Shown here: in pieces, positions 1 through 8,778 of the stretch
How the letters are laid out: the number at the start of each line of letters is the position of its first letter
Position numbering within the stretch: the stretch's first letter is position 1
Source: Sorangium cellulosum
GTDB lineage: Bacteria > Myxococcota_A > Polyangia > Polyangiales > Polyangiaceae
DNA length: 64,000 bases
NCBI RefSeq assembly: GCF_002950945.1
Contig: NZ_CP012673.1
Coordinates: forward strand, 2,604,001 to 2,668,000
Reading direction: 5' to 3'
Position numbers and translations under genes: made by a program
The notes under the pieces: model-generated
Database searches by the model: none
What the model was told of the DNA's origin: nothing
Seen by the model: the letters and a program-made list of their open reading frames with translations, nothing else

Positions 1-2
1 AG

Positions 3-323
3 GTCCTCGCGATCGACAACGTCGATCAGTCGCTGAACCCGCAGCTCGCGCGCTACCTCCTCGCGCGCGTGCAGGCGCTCGTCCTCGCCGAGCCGAAGCG
101 GCCGCAGCTGCTCGTCACGACGCACAACCCGCTCGCCCTCGACGCGCTGGACCTGAAGGACGACCGGGTGCGCCTGTTCATCGTGAGCCGCGACAAGAGG
201 ACCGGCGCGACCTCGGTGGAGCGGATGCACCACACCGACGCCCTCGAGCGCGCGAAGGAGCACAACATGACGCTGTCGCGCCTCTGGCTCTCCGGCGCGC
301 TGGGCGGGATGCCGGGGGTCTGA
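3..323 (+). CDS. AAA family ATPase, C-terminal part (5' end outside window)
   Basis: The frame is open from the window edge and ends at a TGA (321-323), so only about the last 106 residues are visible. The first residues, VLAIDNVDQSLNP, look like a Walker B strand and D-loop of the AAA_21/OLD-type ATPases, where an acidic residue precedes a short 'D..LNP' segment. About 45 residues on, LLVTTHNPLALDAL matches the H-loop (switch histidine) region of the same ABC-like ATPases. The next gene starts 5 bp after the stop and encodes a TOPRIM-like protein, so the two are probably co-transcribed and may act as one complex. Walker A and any nuclease or coiled-coil domain lie upstream and cannot be judged. 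Confidence 0.8.
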   Translation, partial: VLAIDNVDQSLNPQLARYLLARVQALVLAEPKRPQLLVTTHNPLALDALDLKDDRVRLFIVSRDKRTGATSVERMHHTDALERAKEHNMTLSRLWLSGALGGMPGV

Positions 324-328
324 GCGCC

Positions 329-1024
329 GTGATCATCGGGATCGTATGCGAGGGGAGCTCCGACTTTCCCGTTCTCGAGGCGGTGGTGGAGGCCGCGCTC
401 GGAGACGGCCACGAGGTGCGTTATCTGCGGCCCGAGACCGACGCGCTCTTCAGGCCGGGCGGATGGACCGCGGTCAAGGCGTGGTGCGAGGAACACGCGT
501 CATGGCTGTCGGACTTCATGACGGTGGGCAATATCGATCTGTTGATCATCCACGTCGACGCCGACGTCCGTCGGCACGTCCCTGAGCTCAAGAAGAAGAA
601 GGGAGAGCCCACGACGCAGGACCTCTGCGACACGATCAAGGGGTGGCTGAAGCTCCGTCAGAGCGCGAAGGGGAGGCGGGTGCTCATCGTCATCCCGGCG
701 CAAGCCACGGAGGCCTGGCTCGTGGCCGCCCAGGGGGGCGCGACGCCGGACCTGGAGAAGGAGGCGAAGCCGGTCACAAGGCTCGTCCAGCGAAAGCTGG
801 TGAGCACGATCGGCGGGAAGCCCGACAAGAGCCCCGCCGTGTACAGGGACCTCGCGACGCCGCTCAGGAGCCACGCGGCCGAGCTGCGGGGCGTGCTCCG
901 GGAGCTGGATCACTTCATGGGGAAGCTGGAGGCGGGCCGGGAGCGGACGGGGGCCAGGCGGAGCACGCCGTCGCGCCGCGCGCCGCCGCCGGCGCTCCCT
1001 CGGGGCAGCGCGGACGTCCTGTAG
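329..1024 (+). CDS. TOPRIM-like protein paired with AAA ATPase (DUF4276/OLD-like, tentative)
   Basis: 231 residues from a GTG start 5 bp after the upstream ATPase stop. The N-terminus IGIVCEGSSDFPVLEAVV carries the glutamate-containing turn typical of TOPRIM folds. DLLIIHVDADVRRH, near residue 75, supplies a D-x-D after a hydrophobic strand, and a further strand RRVLIVIPAQATEAWL follows. An E...DxD pattern next to an AAA_21 ATPase is the arrangement seen in OLD-like, PARIS-like and DUF4276/DUF4435 gene pairs, several of which are anti-phage systems. The last 35 residues are Arg/Pro/Ala-rich and probably disordered. The family assignment is inference from motifs and context. The activity (DNase, RNase or tRNase) cannot be told. 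Confidence 0.6.
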   Translation: MIIGIVCEGSSDFPVLEAVVEAALGDGHEVRYLRPETDALFRPGGWTAVKAWCEEHASWLSDFMTVGNIDLLIIHVDADVRRHVPELKKKKGEPTTQDLCDTIKGWLKLRQSAKGRRVLIVIPAQATEAWLVAAQGGATPDLEKEAKPVTRLVQRKLVSTIGGKPDKSPAVYRDLATPLRSHAAELRGVLRELDHFMGKLEAGRERTGARRSTPSRRAPPPALPRGSADVL

Positions 1025-1172
1025 CGGCGCTGGTCCAGGGTCGCCTGGCGCGATCCGTCGCAACGTTGGCGCCCGCCGCCGCTGCCGCGGCGCCGCGCCG
1101 GACCCATCGTTGGCATCGGTCCCGGCGCCGCGCCGCGCGCCTGCCGGGATCGAGCTCCTGCCGAGGTGCGCC

Positions 1173-2507
1173 ATGAGCCATTTGCCCCGAGGCCCGCAGG
1201 GCCGATTCCTGACGACTTACCAGTTCATCGCCCGTCCGTACGAGTTCCTGCACCGCTGCGCCGCCACCTACGGCGGCGTGTTCAACGTCCCGATGTACAA
1301 CGGCGACGTCGTGATGGCCGGCAGCCCCGCGTCGGTGCAGGACGTGATGACCGCGCCGCCGGAGACGTTCGTGCCGTATTCCACCAAGTCGATCGGCCTC
1401 CTCCTGGGGCCGCAGTCGCTCCTGATGCTCTCGGGCGAGCGCCACCGGCGGGAGCGGAAGCTGCTGACGCCGCCGTTCCACGGCGACCGCATGCGCGCCT
1501 ATGCGGCGGCGATGGCGGACGTCACCGCCCGCCGCTTCGCCGAGGCGGCGCGTGCGCCCCGCGCCGTCGCGCAGGAGGTCGCGCAGGCGATCTCGCTCGA
1601 CGTCATCCTGCGCGCCGTGTTCGGGGTGGAGGAGCCCGCCCGGATGCGCGCGTTCGCGCGCGCGGTCGTGGCGATGGGCGACGCGTTGACCCCGGCGATG
1701 GCCTTCCTGCCGTTCCTGCAGCGGGAGCTCGGCGGCTTCGGCCCGTACGCGCGCTTCCGCCGGCGCGTCGCCGACCTGGAGGCGCTGATGCGCGGGCAGA
1801 TCGAGCGGGCGCGCGCGGCGCCGGGGGACGACATCCTGAGCCTCCTGGTCTCGGCCCGCTACGACGACGGGTCGGCCATGAGCGAGCAGGCGATCTTCGA
1901 CGAGCTCCGGACGTTGCTCTTCGCCGGGCACGAGACCACGGCGATCGCCCTCGCGTGGGCCCTGGATCACGTTCACCGCGACCCCGGCGTCCTCGCGCGG
2001 CTGCTGGGCGAGATCGACGCCCTCGGCCCGGAGCCGGATCCGGAGCGCCTGGCCGCGCTGCCGTACCTGGACGCGGTGTGCAAGGAGGCGCTGCGCCTCT
2101 ACCCGGTCGTGACCGAGGTCCCGCGCCTCGTGGCGCAGCCGTTCCGCCTCGGCGAGCACGAGCTCCAGCCGGGAACGGGGGTGGCGCCCTGCGTCCTGCT
2201 CGTGCACCACCTGCCCGAGCTTTACCCCGAGCCGTCCCGGTTCCGGCCCGAGCGCTTCCTGGAGCGCAAGTTCTCGCCGTTCGAGTACCTGCCGTTCGGC
2301 GGCGGCTCCCGCCGCTGCATCGGCGCGGCGTTCGCGCTGTTCGAGATGAAGATCGTGCTCGGCACGGCGCTGTCGGCGTGGCAGGTCCGCCTGCTCGACG
2401 AGCGGCCGCCCCGCCCCGTGCGGCGCAACGTCACGTTCGGCCCGTCGGGCGGCGTCCCGCTCGTCCTGAGCGCCCGCGCCCGCGGCGCCCTCCGCACCGC
2501 CGCCTAG
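1173..2507 (+). CDS. Cytochrome P450
   Basis: 444 residues from the ATG at 1173. Longer starts exist, but the protein then begins as expected for a soluble bacterial P450. The I-helix oxygen-binding motif FAGHETT lies near residue 250, the K-helix ExxR (KEALRLYP) near 304, and the heme-ligand loop [15 protein letters not shown] near 375 with its cysteine near 382. All essential P450 elements are present. It should be a heme monooxygenase fed by a separate ferredoxin and reductase. No redox partner is adjacent; a ferredoxin-domain protein lies about 8 kb away at 8889-10265 in the opposite orientation, with no evidence linking the two. The substrate is unknown, and no biosynthetic cluster surrounds it. 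Confidence 0.95.
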   Translation: MSHLPRGPQGRFLTTYQFIARPYEFLHRCAATYGGVFNVPMYNGDVVMAGSPASVQDVMTAPPETFVPYSTKSIGLLLGPQSLLMLSGERHRRERKLLTPPFHGDRMRAYAAAMADVTARRFAEAARAPRAVAQEVAQAISLDVILRAVFGVEEPARMRAFARAVVAMGDALTPAMAFLPFLQRELGGFGPYARFRRRVADLEALMRGQIERARAAPGDDILSLLVSARYDDGSAMSEQAIFDELRTLLFAGHETTAIALAWALDHVHRDPGVLARLLGEIDALGPEPDPERLAALPYLDAVCKEALRLYPVVTEVPRLVAQPFRLGEHELQPGTGVAPCVLLVHHLPELYPEPSRFRPERFLERKFSPFEYLPFGGGSRRCIGAAFALFEMKIVLGTALSAWQVRLLDERPPRPVRRNVTFGPSGGVPLVLSARARGALRTAA

Positions 2508-2671
2508 CCGCGGGAGGCCCCGCAGCGCGGGGAAGGCGCGCGGATCGACGTGCACGTGCAGATCTTCGACGGCCGCGGCCGGCGCCCGCTACGATGGCGT
2601 CCGCGACGGCTGCCAGCGGCGCCGCCGCGGACGCGATCGACCCCCCCCATCATCTCGACGAGGATCTCTTC

Positions 2672-3607
2672 ATGGCCGGAAGCAGCCTGCTCGCCCTGAT
2701 CGACGACATCGCCACCGTGCTGGACGACGTGGCCATCCTGACGAAGGTGGCCGCCAAGAAGACGGCCGGCGTGCTGGGCGATGACCTGGCGCTCAACGCG
2801 CAGCAGGTGGCCGGTGTCACCGCCGAGCGCGAGCTTCCCGTCGTGTTCGCGGTGGCCAAGGGCTCGATGCTCAACAAGGTCATCCTGGTGCCGGCGGCGC
2901 TGGGGATCAGCGCGCTGATCCCCTGGGCGATCACGCCGCTGCTCATGATCGGCGGGGCCTTCCTGTGTTACGAGGGCTTCGAGAAGGTCGCCCACAAGCT
3001 GGTGCACAGCCGGCAGGAGGACGAGGCCCACCACGCCGAGCTGGTGCAGGCGCTGTCGAACCCGCAGATCGATCTCGTGGCCGTCGAGAAGGACAAGATC
3101 AAGGGCGCGGTGCGCACCGATTTCATCCTGTCGGCCGAGATCATCGCGATCACGCTGGGCACGGTGGCGGGGTCGCCGTTCGGCACGCAGGTGGCCGTGC
3201 TGAGCGGCATCGCCCTGCTCATGACGGTGGGCGTGTACGGGCTCGTGGCGGGCATCGTGAAGCTCGACGATGCGGGGCTCTACCTGAGCCAGCAGGGCGG
3301 GGGGATGCAGCAGGCGGTGGGCCGTGGAATTTTGAAGGCGGCGCCGTGGCTGATGAAGGCGCTGTCGATCGCGGGGACGGTGGCGATGTTCCTGGTGGGA
3401 GGGGGGATCCTCACGCATGGGATTCCGGCGCTGCATCATGGGATCGAGCACCTTGCGCATGGCGCGGGGGCGGTGCTCGGGGGGATCGTGGGGCCCTTGG
3501 CCGATGCCGTGGTGGGGATCGTGGCGGGGGCGGTGGTGCTGGGGATCGTGACCGCGGTGAAGAAAGTCGTGGGCGGCTCGAAGGGGACGGAGAAGGGCGC
3601 CCACTGA
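2672..3607 (+). CDS. DUF808 family inner-membrane protein (YedI-like)
   Basis: 311 residues. The family begins [21 protein letters not shown], which fixes the start at 2672 with GAGGA about ten bases upstream; an in-frame ATG at 2594 would add a non-conserved extension. The N-terminal third ([22 protein letters not shown]) is strongly conserved in DUF808/YedI. Several hydrophobic segments follow: [17 protein letters not shown], the region around residues 155-190, and three glycine-rich helices at the C-terminus. The function is unknown in the family. It is convergent with the MFS gene at 3951, and a large inverted repeat fills the gap. Confidence 0.9.
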   Translation: MAGSSLLALIDDIATVLDDVAILTKVAAKKTAGVLGDDLALNAQQVAGVTAERELPVVFAVAKGSMLNKVILVPAALGISALIPWAITPLLMIGGAFLCYEGFEKVAHKLVHSRQEDEAHHAELVQALSNPQIDLVAVEKDKIKGAVRTDFILSAEIIAITLGTVAGSPFGTQVAVLSGIALLMTVGVYGLVAGIVKLDDAGLYLSQQGGGMQQAVGRGILKAAPWLMKALSIAGTVAMFLVGGGILTHGIPALHHGIEHLAHGAGAVLGGIVGPLADAVVGIVAGAVVLGIVTAVKKVVGGSKGTEKGAH

Positions 3608-3631
3608 GCCGACGGCGGTGAGGACGCAGCG

Positions 3632-3921
3632 GTCGTCTTTCGTCCCTCGTCTTTCGTCTTTCGTCTTTCGTCTTTCGTCTCTCGTGAACGTCCTCGTGAA
3701 CGTGAACGTGAACGTGATCGTGATCGCTCCCGAACGAGCCGTTCGCACCGTTTGCGGGCGATCGCATGGCTGCACGACCGCGCACGTGAGACGCGCACGC
3801 GGAATCGTTCACGTTCACGTTCACGAGGACGTTCACGAGAGACGTTCACGAGAGACGAGAGACGTTCACGAGAGACGTTCACGAGAGACGAGAGACGAGA
3901 GACGAGAGACGAAAGACGAAC
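3632..3921. repeat. Large heptad/hexad inverted repeat in a convergent junction (locus 1)
   Basis: This fills most of the 343-bp gap between the DUF808 gene and the MFS gene. The left arm (3632-3726) is a tandem run of TCTTTCG/TCTCTCG heptads followed by TGAACG hexads. The right arm (3807-3921) is the complement: TTCACG hexads and AGAGACG/AAAGACG heptads. The core 3676-3713 pairs perfectly with 3807-3844 (38 bp, 93-base loop). The outer heptads can pair in several registers, with G-U wobble in RNA. It is not a CRISPR array: repeats abut without spacers, and the arms are inverted. A relative lies at 23761-24107. Confidence 0.9.
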
Positions 3922-3950
3922 GGCAGAGCCAAGCGGCTCCGCGCCGGCGT

Positions 3951-5363
3951 TTAGCGCGACGGGGGCGCCGTCGCGGCGCGGGGGGGCGCCGCGCTCGCGA
4001 GGACGCCCAGCCCCGCCAGGACCGCCGCGGCAAGGATCGTCCCCTGAAACGCCGCCCCGAACGCCCCTCCCCCCTCGCCCGGCCTCCCCCCTCCCAGCGC
4101 GGCGAACACCGCCCCCGACGCCGCCACCCCGCACAGCATCCCCACGTTGCGCGCCTCCGCGAGCAAGCCCGCGGCGGTCCCCTGCTGCTCGCGCGGCGCA
4201 GCCCCCATGATGCGGCTGTTGTTCGGCGACGTGAACAGCCCCGAGCCGAGCCCCACCAGCGACAGCGCCGCGAGCACGCTCGCGCGCTCCGGCTCGGACC
4301 CGAGCAGGGCCACGCTCGCGAGCCCGATCGCGAGCACCGCGATGCCCGCGACCGCCGGCCCGCGCGTGCCGACCCGATCCGAGAGCCACCCGCTCCCGAA
4401 GGTGATCAACGCCATCGCCGCCGGCTGCACCGTCATCACGACGCCCGCCTCCGCCGCGCTCATCGCGAGCGGACCCTGAAGGTAGAACGGCAGGAGGAAC
4501 ATCAGCATGTACACCGCCGCGTACTGGACGAACGCCGCGGCGAGCCCACTCGCGAACGCCGGCTCCCGGAGGAGCGCGGCCGAGAGCAGCGGCGCGGGGC
4601 TCCTCCGCTCCACCCGCACGAACGCCGCCGCGAGGACCACGCCGAGGACGAGCAGGAAGACGAACCGGGGGCTCCAGAACCCCCAGCTCTGGCCGCGCGT
4701 CACGGCGACGAGCAGCGCGCTGAGCGCCGGGCCGAACAGGAGCGCGCTCGCCCACGGGAAGGGGCGCGCGCGGCCGGCGGCGAGGGGGGCGCCGGCCGCG
4801 CCGCCCCACACGAGCGACCGCGCGAGCAGCGCGCCCGCGACCGAGATCGGTACGTTGATCCAGAAGACCACGTGCCAGCCGGCGGCCTGCGCGAGCCAGC
4901 CGCCGATCGACGGGCCCAGGGACAGGCCGAGGTACGTCGCCGTCGCCTGCAGGCCGAGCGCGCGGCCGCGCTGCGCCGGCGGGAACGCGGCGGTGGTCAG
5001 CGCCGGGCCGTTCGCCATCAACATCGCCGCTCCCGCGCCCTGGAACGCGCGCGCCGCGACGAGCGCCGCGAGCGTGGGCGCGAGCGCCGAGAGCGCCGAG
5101 CCCACCCCGAAGACCCCGAAGCCCACCGTGTACACCCTCCCCTTGCCGTGACGGTCGCCGACGCGGCCGAAGGGCAGGAGCAGCGCGCTCACGGAGAGCG
5201 AGTAGGCCGCGAGCACCCAGCTCGCCGCGCCGATGTCGGCCCCGAGATCCCGGCGCACGAGCGGCACCGCGACGTTGATCAGGCTGCTGCCGAGCGCGGC
5301 CATCAACGTGCCGACCGCGACCACGGCGAGCACGGCGTACGGCTTCGCCGCGGGAGAGCTCAC
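3951..5363 (-). CDS. MFS transporter (DHA2/EmrB-QacA type), last gene of PQQ operon
   Basis: 470 residues with many hydrophobic helices. The signature DRHGKGRVYTVGF (motif A region) and an RAFQGAGAAMLMANGPALTT segment are typical of the DHA2 drug:H+ antiporter family. The start is a GTG at 5363 that overlaps the stop of pqqDE by 4 bp (GTGA), so translation is probably coupled. A transporter fused translationally to cofactor genes suggests export of PQQ or a PQQ intermediate, or protection from it. That role is inference; the sequence itself says only 'MFS exporter'. The gene ends just inside the convergent inverted-repeat region. Confidence 0.9.
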   Translation of the reverse strand: MSSPAAKPYAVLAVVAVGTLMAALGSSLINVAVPLVRRDLGADIGAASWVLAAYSLSVSALLLPFGRVGDRHGKGRVYTVGFGVFGVGSALSALAPTLAALVAARAFQGAGAAMLMANGPALTTAAFPPAQRGRALGLQATATYLGLSLGPSIGGWLAQAAGWHVVFWINVPISVAGALLARSLVWGGAAGAPLAAGRARPFPWASALLFGPALSALLVAVTRGQSWGFWSPRFVFLLVLGVVLAAAFVRVERRSPAPLLSAALLREPAFASGLAAAFVQYAAVYMLMFLLPFYLQGPLAMSAAEAGVVMTVQPAAMALITFGSGWLSDRVGTRGPAVAGIAVLAIGLASVALLGSEPERASVLAALSLVGLGSGLFTSPNNSRIMGAAPREQQGTAAGLLAEARNVGMLCGVAASGAVFAALGGGRPGEGGGAFGAAFQGTILAAAVLAGLGVLASAAPPRAATAPPSR

Positions 5364-6871
5364 CGCGGGGCGCTGCGGTAGAGGTAACGCGGCTCGGCCT
5401 TCAGCGCGGACGCGGCGCGGAGCCGGGCCTCCTCGACGAGCCCGTGCGCCGGCGCGAGCGAGCAGGCCGGATCGGTCGCGGCGGCGTCACCGGTGAGGTG
5501 GTAGGCCTGGCAGCGGCAGCCCCCGAAGTCGACCCCGCGGCGCTCGCAGCCCTGGCAGGGCGGCGCCATCCACGCGTCGCCGCGGAAGCGGTTCATGCTG
5601 GGCGCCTCGCGCCAGATCCAGGCGAGCGAACGCTCCCGGACGCTCTCGAAGTGGATCCCCGGGATCGTGTGCGCGGCGTGGCACGGCAGCACCAGGCCGC
5701 CCGGCGCGATGTGCAGGTAACGGCGCGCCCAGCCGTCCATACACGCCCGCGGCCACGCCGCGTAGTAGTCCGGCGTGACGAAGACCATCTCCATCCGGCC
5801 GAGCAGCCGCTCGCGCGCCGCCGAGGCGATCGCGAACGCCCGCTCGAGCTGATCCCGCGTCGGCAGCAGCGCCTCGCGGTTCGCGAGCGCCCAGCCGAGG
5901 TACTGCGTGTTGGCGAGCTCGAGCCGGTCGGCCCCGAGCCGCTCGGCGAGCGCGATGATCGCCGGGACGTGCTCGATGTTCGCCCGGTGCAGCACCACGT
6001 TCACCGTGAGCGGCAGACCCTCGGCCTTCACCCACCCGGCCACCTCGAGCTTGTGGCCATACGCCGCATAACCGGCGATCCGGTCGGCGCGCTCCGCGTC
6101 GGCGTCCTGGACGCTGAGCTGCAGGTTGTCGAGCCCCGCCTCCCGCAGCGCCGCGAGGCGCTCCCGCGCGAGCGGGATCCCGGAGGTGATCAGGTTCGTG
6201 TACAGCCCCACTTCCCGCGCGCGGCGGACGAGCACCTCGAGGTCGCGCCGGGCGAGCGGCTCGCCGCCGGTGAGGTGGAGCTGCATCACCCCGAGCTCGG
6301 CCGCCTCGGCGAAGACGCGGCACCACACTTCCGTCGAGAGCTCGCCGGCCGCGCCGGCGAGCTCGGTCGGGTTCGAGCAGTACGGGCAGCGCAGCGGGCA
6401 GCGGTAGGTGAGCTCCGCGATGAGCGTGTAGGGGTGCTGTGAGGCCGCGCCCGCCGCCGCGCCAGGCGCTGGCGCGACAGGCGCCGCCCCGGGGGAGGGC
6501 GCGGCAGGCGCCGCCCCGGGGGAGGGCGCGGCAGGCGCGGCCCCGGGGGAGGGCGCGACAGGCGCCGCCCCGGGCGACGCGCCTGTCGCCGCGCCGCGCT
6601 CGAGCAACCCGCGCGCGGCGAGCGCCTCCAGGAAAGCGATCACGTCGCGCTCCACCTCGCCGGGCGGGGCGGCGGCGAAGGCGGCCGCGACCTCGGCGGC
6701 GATCCCGGCCACGGTGCGCGTCCCGTCGAGGCGCGCGGCGACCGCCGCCGCCACCGGGTTCAGCGCGAGGCCGCGCTCCGGGTAGAGCAGGATCTCCCGG
6801 CCCGAGGCGCGGTCGCGCACGAGCCGCGCCTTGCTCGCGAGGCTCAACCGGTCGCCGGGCGCGATGTTCAT
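5360..6871 (-). CDS. pqqE: PqqD-PqqE fusion: PqqA peptide chaperone + radical SAM cyclase
   Basis: 503 residues. Residues 1-95 are a PqqD domain (RLVRDRASGREILLYPERGLALN start, which binds the PqqA peptide). Residues 96-145 are a Pro/Ala linker of APSPGAAP-type repeats. Residues 146-503 are PqqE. The radical SAM motif CPLRCPYC supplies C158, C162 and C165, and LTGGEP follows. C-terminal cysteines (ACMDGW, LPCHAAH, CQGCERR, GGCRCQ) are the SPASM auxiliary Fe-S ligands. PqqE forms the Glu-Tyr C-C bond in PqqA and needs PqqD, so fusion enforces stoichiometry. The linker is encoded by about four 27-bp tandem repeats near 6469-6575. Its start lies 7 bp downstream of the pqqC stop. Confidence 0.96.
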   Translation of the reverse strand: MNIAPGDRLSLASKARLVRDRASGREILLYPERGLALNPVAAAVAARLDGTRTVAGIAAEVAAAFAAAPPGEVERDVIAFLEALAARGLLERGAATGASPGAAPVAPSPGAAPAAPSPGAAPAAPSPGAAPVAPAPGAAAGAASQHPYTLIAELTYRCPLRCPYCSNPTELAGAAGELSTEVWCRVFAEAAELGVMQLHLTGGEPLARRDLEVLVRRAREVGLYTNLITSGIPLARERLAALREAGLDNLQLSVQDADAERADRIAGYAAYGHKLEVAGWVKAEGLPLTVNVVLHRANIEHVPAIIALAERLGADRLELANTQYLGWALANREALLPTRDQLERAFAIASAARERLLGRMEMVFVTPDYYAAWPRACMDGWARRYLHIAPGGLVLPCHAAHTIPGIHFESVRERSLAWIWREAPSMNRFRGDAWMAPPCQGCERRGVDFGGCRCQAYHLTGDAAATDPACSLAPAHGLVEEARLRAASALKAEPRYLYRSAPR

Positions 6872-6878
6872 CCCCGCG

Positions 6879-7580
6879 TCACGCCCCGGGCGGGTAGGCC
6901 GCCGCGATGGCCTCGAGCATCGCCCAGAGGATGTCGCACTTCGTGATGAGCGCCGCGACGCACGCCTCCTGCGCGGCCCGCGTCGTCGCGTGCGCCGTCA
7001 CGTAGTCGATCGCCTCGGTCGAGTCGACCCGGGCGCGCGTCACCCGCGCGCGGAAGTAGTCGAGCGTCGCCTTGTCGACCCAGGGATAGTGCTGCTCCCA
7101 GGCGACGACGCGCCGGGACATGAGGTCCGGCGCGAAGAACTCCGTCAGCGACGAGGCCACCGCCTCGAGCAGGCTGCGCTCGCGCACCAGCGCCACGTAG
7201 GCGTCGCAGGCGAAGCGCACCGCGGGCAGCACCTTCGTCAGGCCCGCGACCTCGCCGCGGTCGAGCCCCACACCCTCGGCGAGCCGCAGCCACAGCGCGA
7301 GCCCGCCCTCGCCCTCCTGCGCGCCGTCGTGGTCGACGATGCGGTGGATCCAGCGCCGCCGGAACGACGGGTCGTCGCTCTTCGCGAGGATCAGCGCGTC
7401 CTTGATGGGGATCCGCGTCTGGTAATAGTACCGGTTCAGCACCCAGCCCTGGATCTCGCGGCGCGAGAGCTCGCCGCGGTGCATCCGCTGGTGGAAGGAA
7501 TGGTGATCGTGGTAGCGCCGGGCGCCCTCGTCGCGCAGCCGCGCGACGAACGCCTCCCGCGAGAGCGGCTCGTCGTTCAC
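6879..7580 (-). CDS. pqqC: Pyrroloquinoline-quinone synthase PqqC
   Basis: 233 residues, the usual PqqC length. Recognisable blocks are RYHDHHSFHQRMHRGEL near the N-terminus, WVLNRYYYQTRIPIKDA near residue 45, RIVDHDG near 80, and the C-terminal CDILWAMLEAI. PqqC carries out the final cofactor-free oxidation and ring closure that yields PQQ. The GTG start at 7580 overlaps the pqqB stop by 4 bp, and pqqDE follows after 7 bp. All residues expected around the substrate pocket histidines and arginine appear intact. It is cytoplasmic. Confidence 0.96.
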   Translation of the reverse strand: MNDEPLSREAFVARLRDEGARRYHDHHSFHQRMHRGELSRREIQGWVLNRYYYQTRIPIKDALILAKSDDPSFRRRWIHRIVDHDGAQEGEGGLALWLRLAEGVGLDRGEVAGLTKVLPAVRFACDAYVALVRERSLLEAVASSLTEFFAPDLMSRRVVAWEQHYPWVDKATLDYFRARVTRARVDSTEAIDYVTAHATTRAAQEACVAALITKCDILWAMLEAIAAAYPPGA

Positions 7581-8494
7581 AGGTCGATTTCCAGGCCGTC
7601 AACGGCCACTTCCCAGCCCGCCGCCTCGACGGCGCGCCGCTCGGGCGAGCCCTCGACCAGGATCGGGTTGGTGTTGTTGATGTGGGTGTAGATCTTCCGT
7701 CGCGCGGCGACGCCCGCGAGCAGCGAGAGGCTGCCGCCGTCGCCGCCGATCGGCAGGTGCGCCATGTCCTCCGCGCGCGCCTTGCCGAGCCCGAGGCGCA
7801 CGAGCTCGTCGCTCGACCAGAAGGTGCCGTCGAAGAAGCAGACGTCCGCCCCGTCGAGGCGCGGGACGTAGGCGCCGGCCGCCCCGACCGCCGTCGCGAC
7901 GGCGGCGACACGCCCGCTCGCGCCGTCGCGGATCCAGAGGCCGATGTTGTCCTCCGGCGACGGCGGGGCGAGGCCCTCGAGGTGCTTCGGCACCTTGCCC
8001 GGCAACGCGACCGGGACGACCGTCACGCCCGTGGGCGCGCCGTCCGGCCCGGCGAGCTCCGCGGGCTTCTCCAGCTCCAGGCGCCGCCACGTCGTCTGCC
8101 CGGGGAAGCGCTGGAGCGTGCGGAAGACGGTGTTGCCCTCGGCGAGGCCGCGGTACACCGCCTCGGTCGCGTAGATCGCGAGCGGCGTGTTCTCGCGCAA
8201 CGAGAAGAGGCCCAGCGTGTGGTCGAGGTCGCCGTTCGTGAGGATCACCCCCGCGATCGGCGTGGCCCGCCCAGCGCGCGGTTGCAGCGGCGGGAAGGCC
8301 TCGATCTGCCGGTGCACGTCGGGGGAGGCGTTGATGAGGAACCAGCTGCCCCCGTTCACCCCGAGCGCGAGCGCGTCCTGGGTGCGGGGGCGGACGCGCG
8401 CCGAGCCGCGGCGCGCCTCAACGCAGTTCGCGCAGGCGCAGTTCCATTGCGGGAGCCCGCCGCCGGCGGACGAGCCCAGGACGCAGAGGCGCAT
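7577..8494 (-). CDS. pqqB: PqqB, metallo-hydrolase-fold PQQ biosynthesis protein
   Basis: 305 residues from an ATG. The opening MRLCVLGSSAGGGLPQWNC and the following CANC are characteristic of PqqB, including the Cys-x-Cys-x-x-Cys zinc-site cluster. NASPDVHRQI, LTNGDLDHTLGLFSLRE and the C-terminal THINNTNPIL also match. PqqB acts on the cross-linked Glu-Tyr intermediate (reported as a hydroxylase). The fold is metallo-beta-lactamase. It sits 22 bp after pqqA and overlaps pqqC by 4 bp. Confidence 0.96.
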   Translation of the reverse strand: MRLCVLGSSAGGGLPQWNCACANCVEARRGSARVRPRTQDALALGVNGGSWFLINASPDVHRQIEAFPPLQPRAGRATPIAGVILTNGDLDHTLGLFSLRENTPLAIYATEAVYRGLAEGNTVFRTLQRFPGQTTWRRLELEKPAELAGPDGAPTGVTVVPVALPGKVPKHLEGLAPPSPEDNIGLWIRDGASGRVAAVATAVGAAGAYVPRLDGADVCFFDGTFWSSDELVRLGLGKARAEDMAHLPIGGDGGSLSLLAGVAARRKIYTHINNTNPILVEGSPERRAVEAAGWEVAVDGLEIDL

Positions 8495-8516
8495 TCCGCC
8501 GGTCGCTCCCGAGCGC

Positions 8517-8657
8517 CTACTCCGCCCCGCTCACGTCGTCGGTACGCTCCGCCGGCGCCGGGTTCGTGAACAGCGGGACAGGATCGAAGTCGCTCTGGTA
8601 AGAGCCGATCTCCGCATCCATCTTGATCTCGAAGAAGTCAGGCTTTTCGTAGCGCAT
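8517..8657 (-). CDS. pqqA: PqqA precursor peptide, C-terminally extended
   Basis: 46 residues. The start at 8657 is set by AGGA about ten bases upstream and by position directly before pqqB (22-bp gap). The peptide contains E16-I-G-S-Y20, the E-x-x-x-Y pair that PqqE cross-links to build PQQ. A preceding FFEIKMDAE region is acidic and hydrophobic, as in other PqqA leaders. Known PqqA peptides are mostly 22-39 residues, with a few residues after the Tyr; this one has a 26-residue tail rich in Asp/Pro/Ala. The tail must be cut by a protease not encoded here (no pqqF/G in the window). Identity rests on the ExxxY motif and operon position. Confidence 0.88.
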   Translation of the reverse strand: MRYEKPDFFEIKMDAEIGSYQSDFDPVPLFTNPAPAERTDDVSGAE

Positions 8658-8778
8658 CGGTGTATCCTGCCTTTCCTTGGTGGCCAACGAAGGTATAGCT
8701 CGGTCGAGTGTAGACGCCACACCGTCGCTCCACAAACCCTTTGACCAAAACGCATCCTGTCGGGAATTTCCATCAGGA

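Noticed and set aside
1166..2671. N-terminal extension of the DUF808 gene through the P450 region
   Set aside because: The frame is an Arg/Pro/Gly-rich shadow of the P450 gene. DUF808 proteins start at MAGSSLLAL.
3632..3921. CRISPR array
   Set aside because: Heptad and hexad units abut with no unique spacers, and the two halves are inverted relative to each other.
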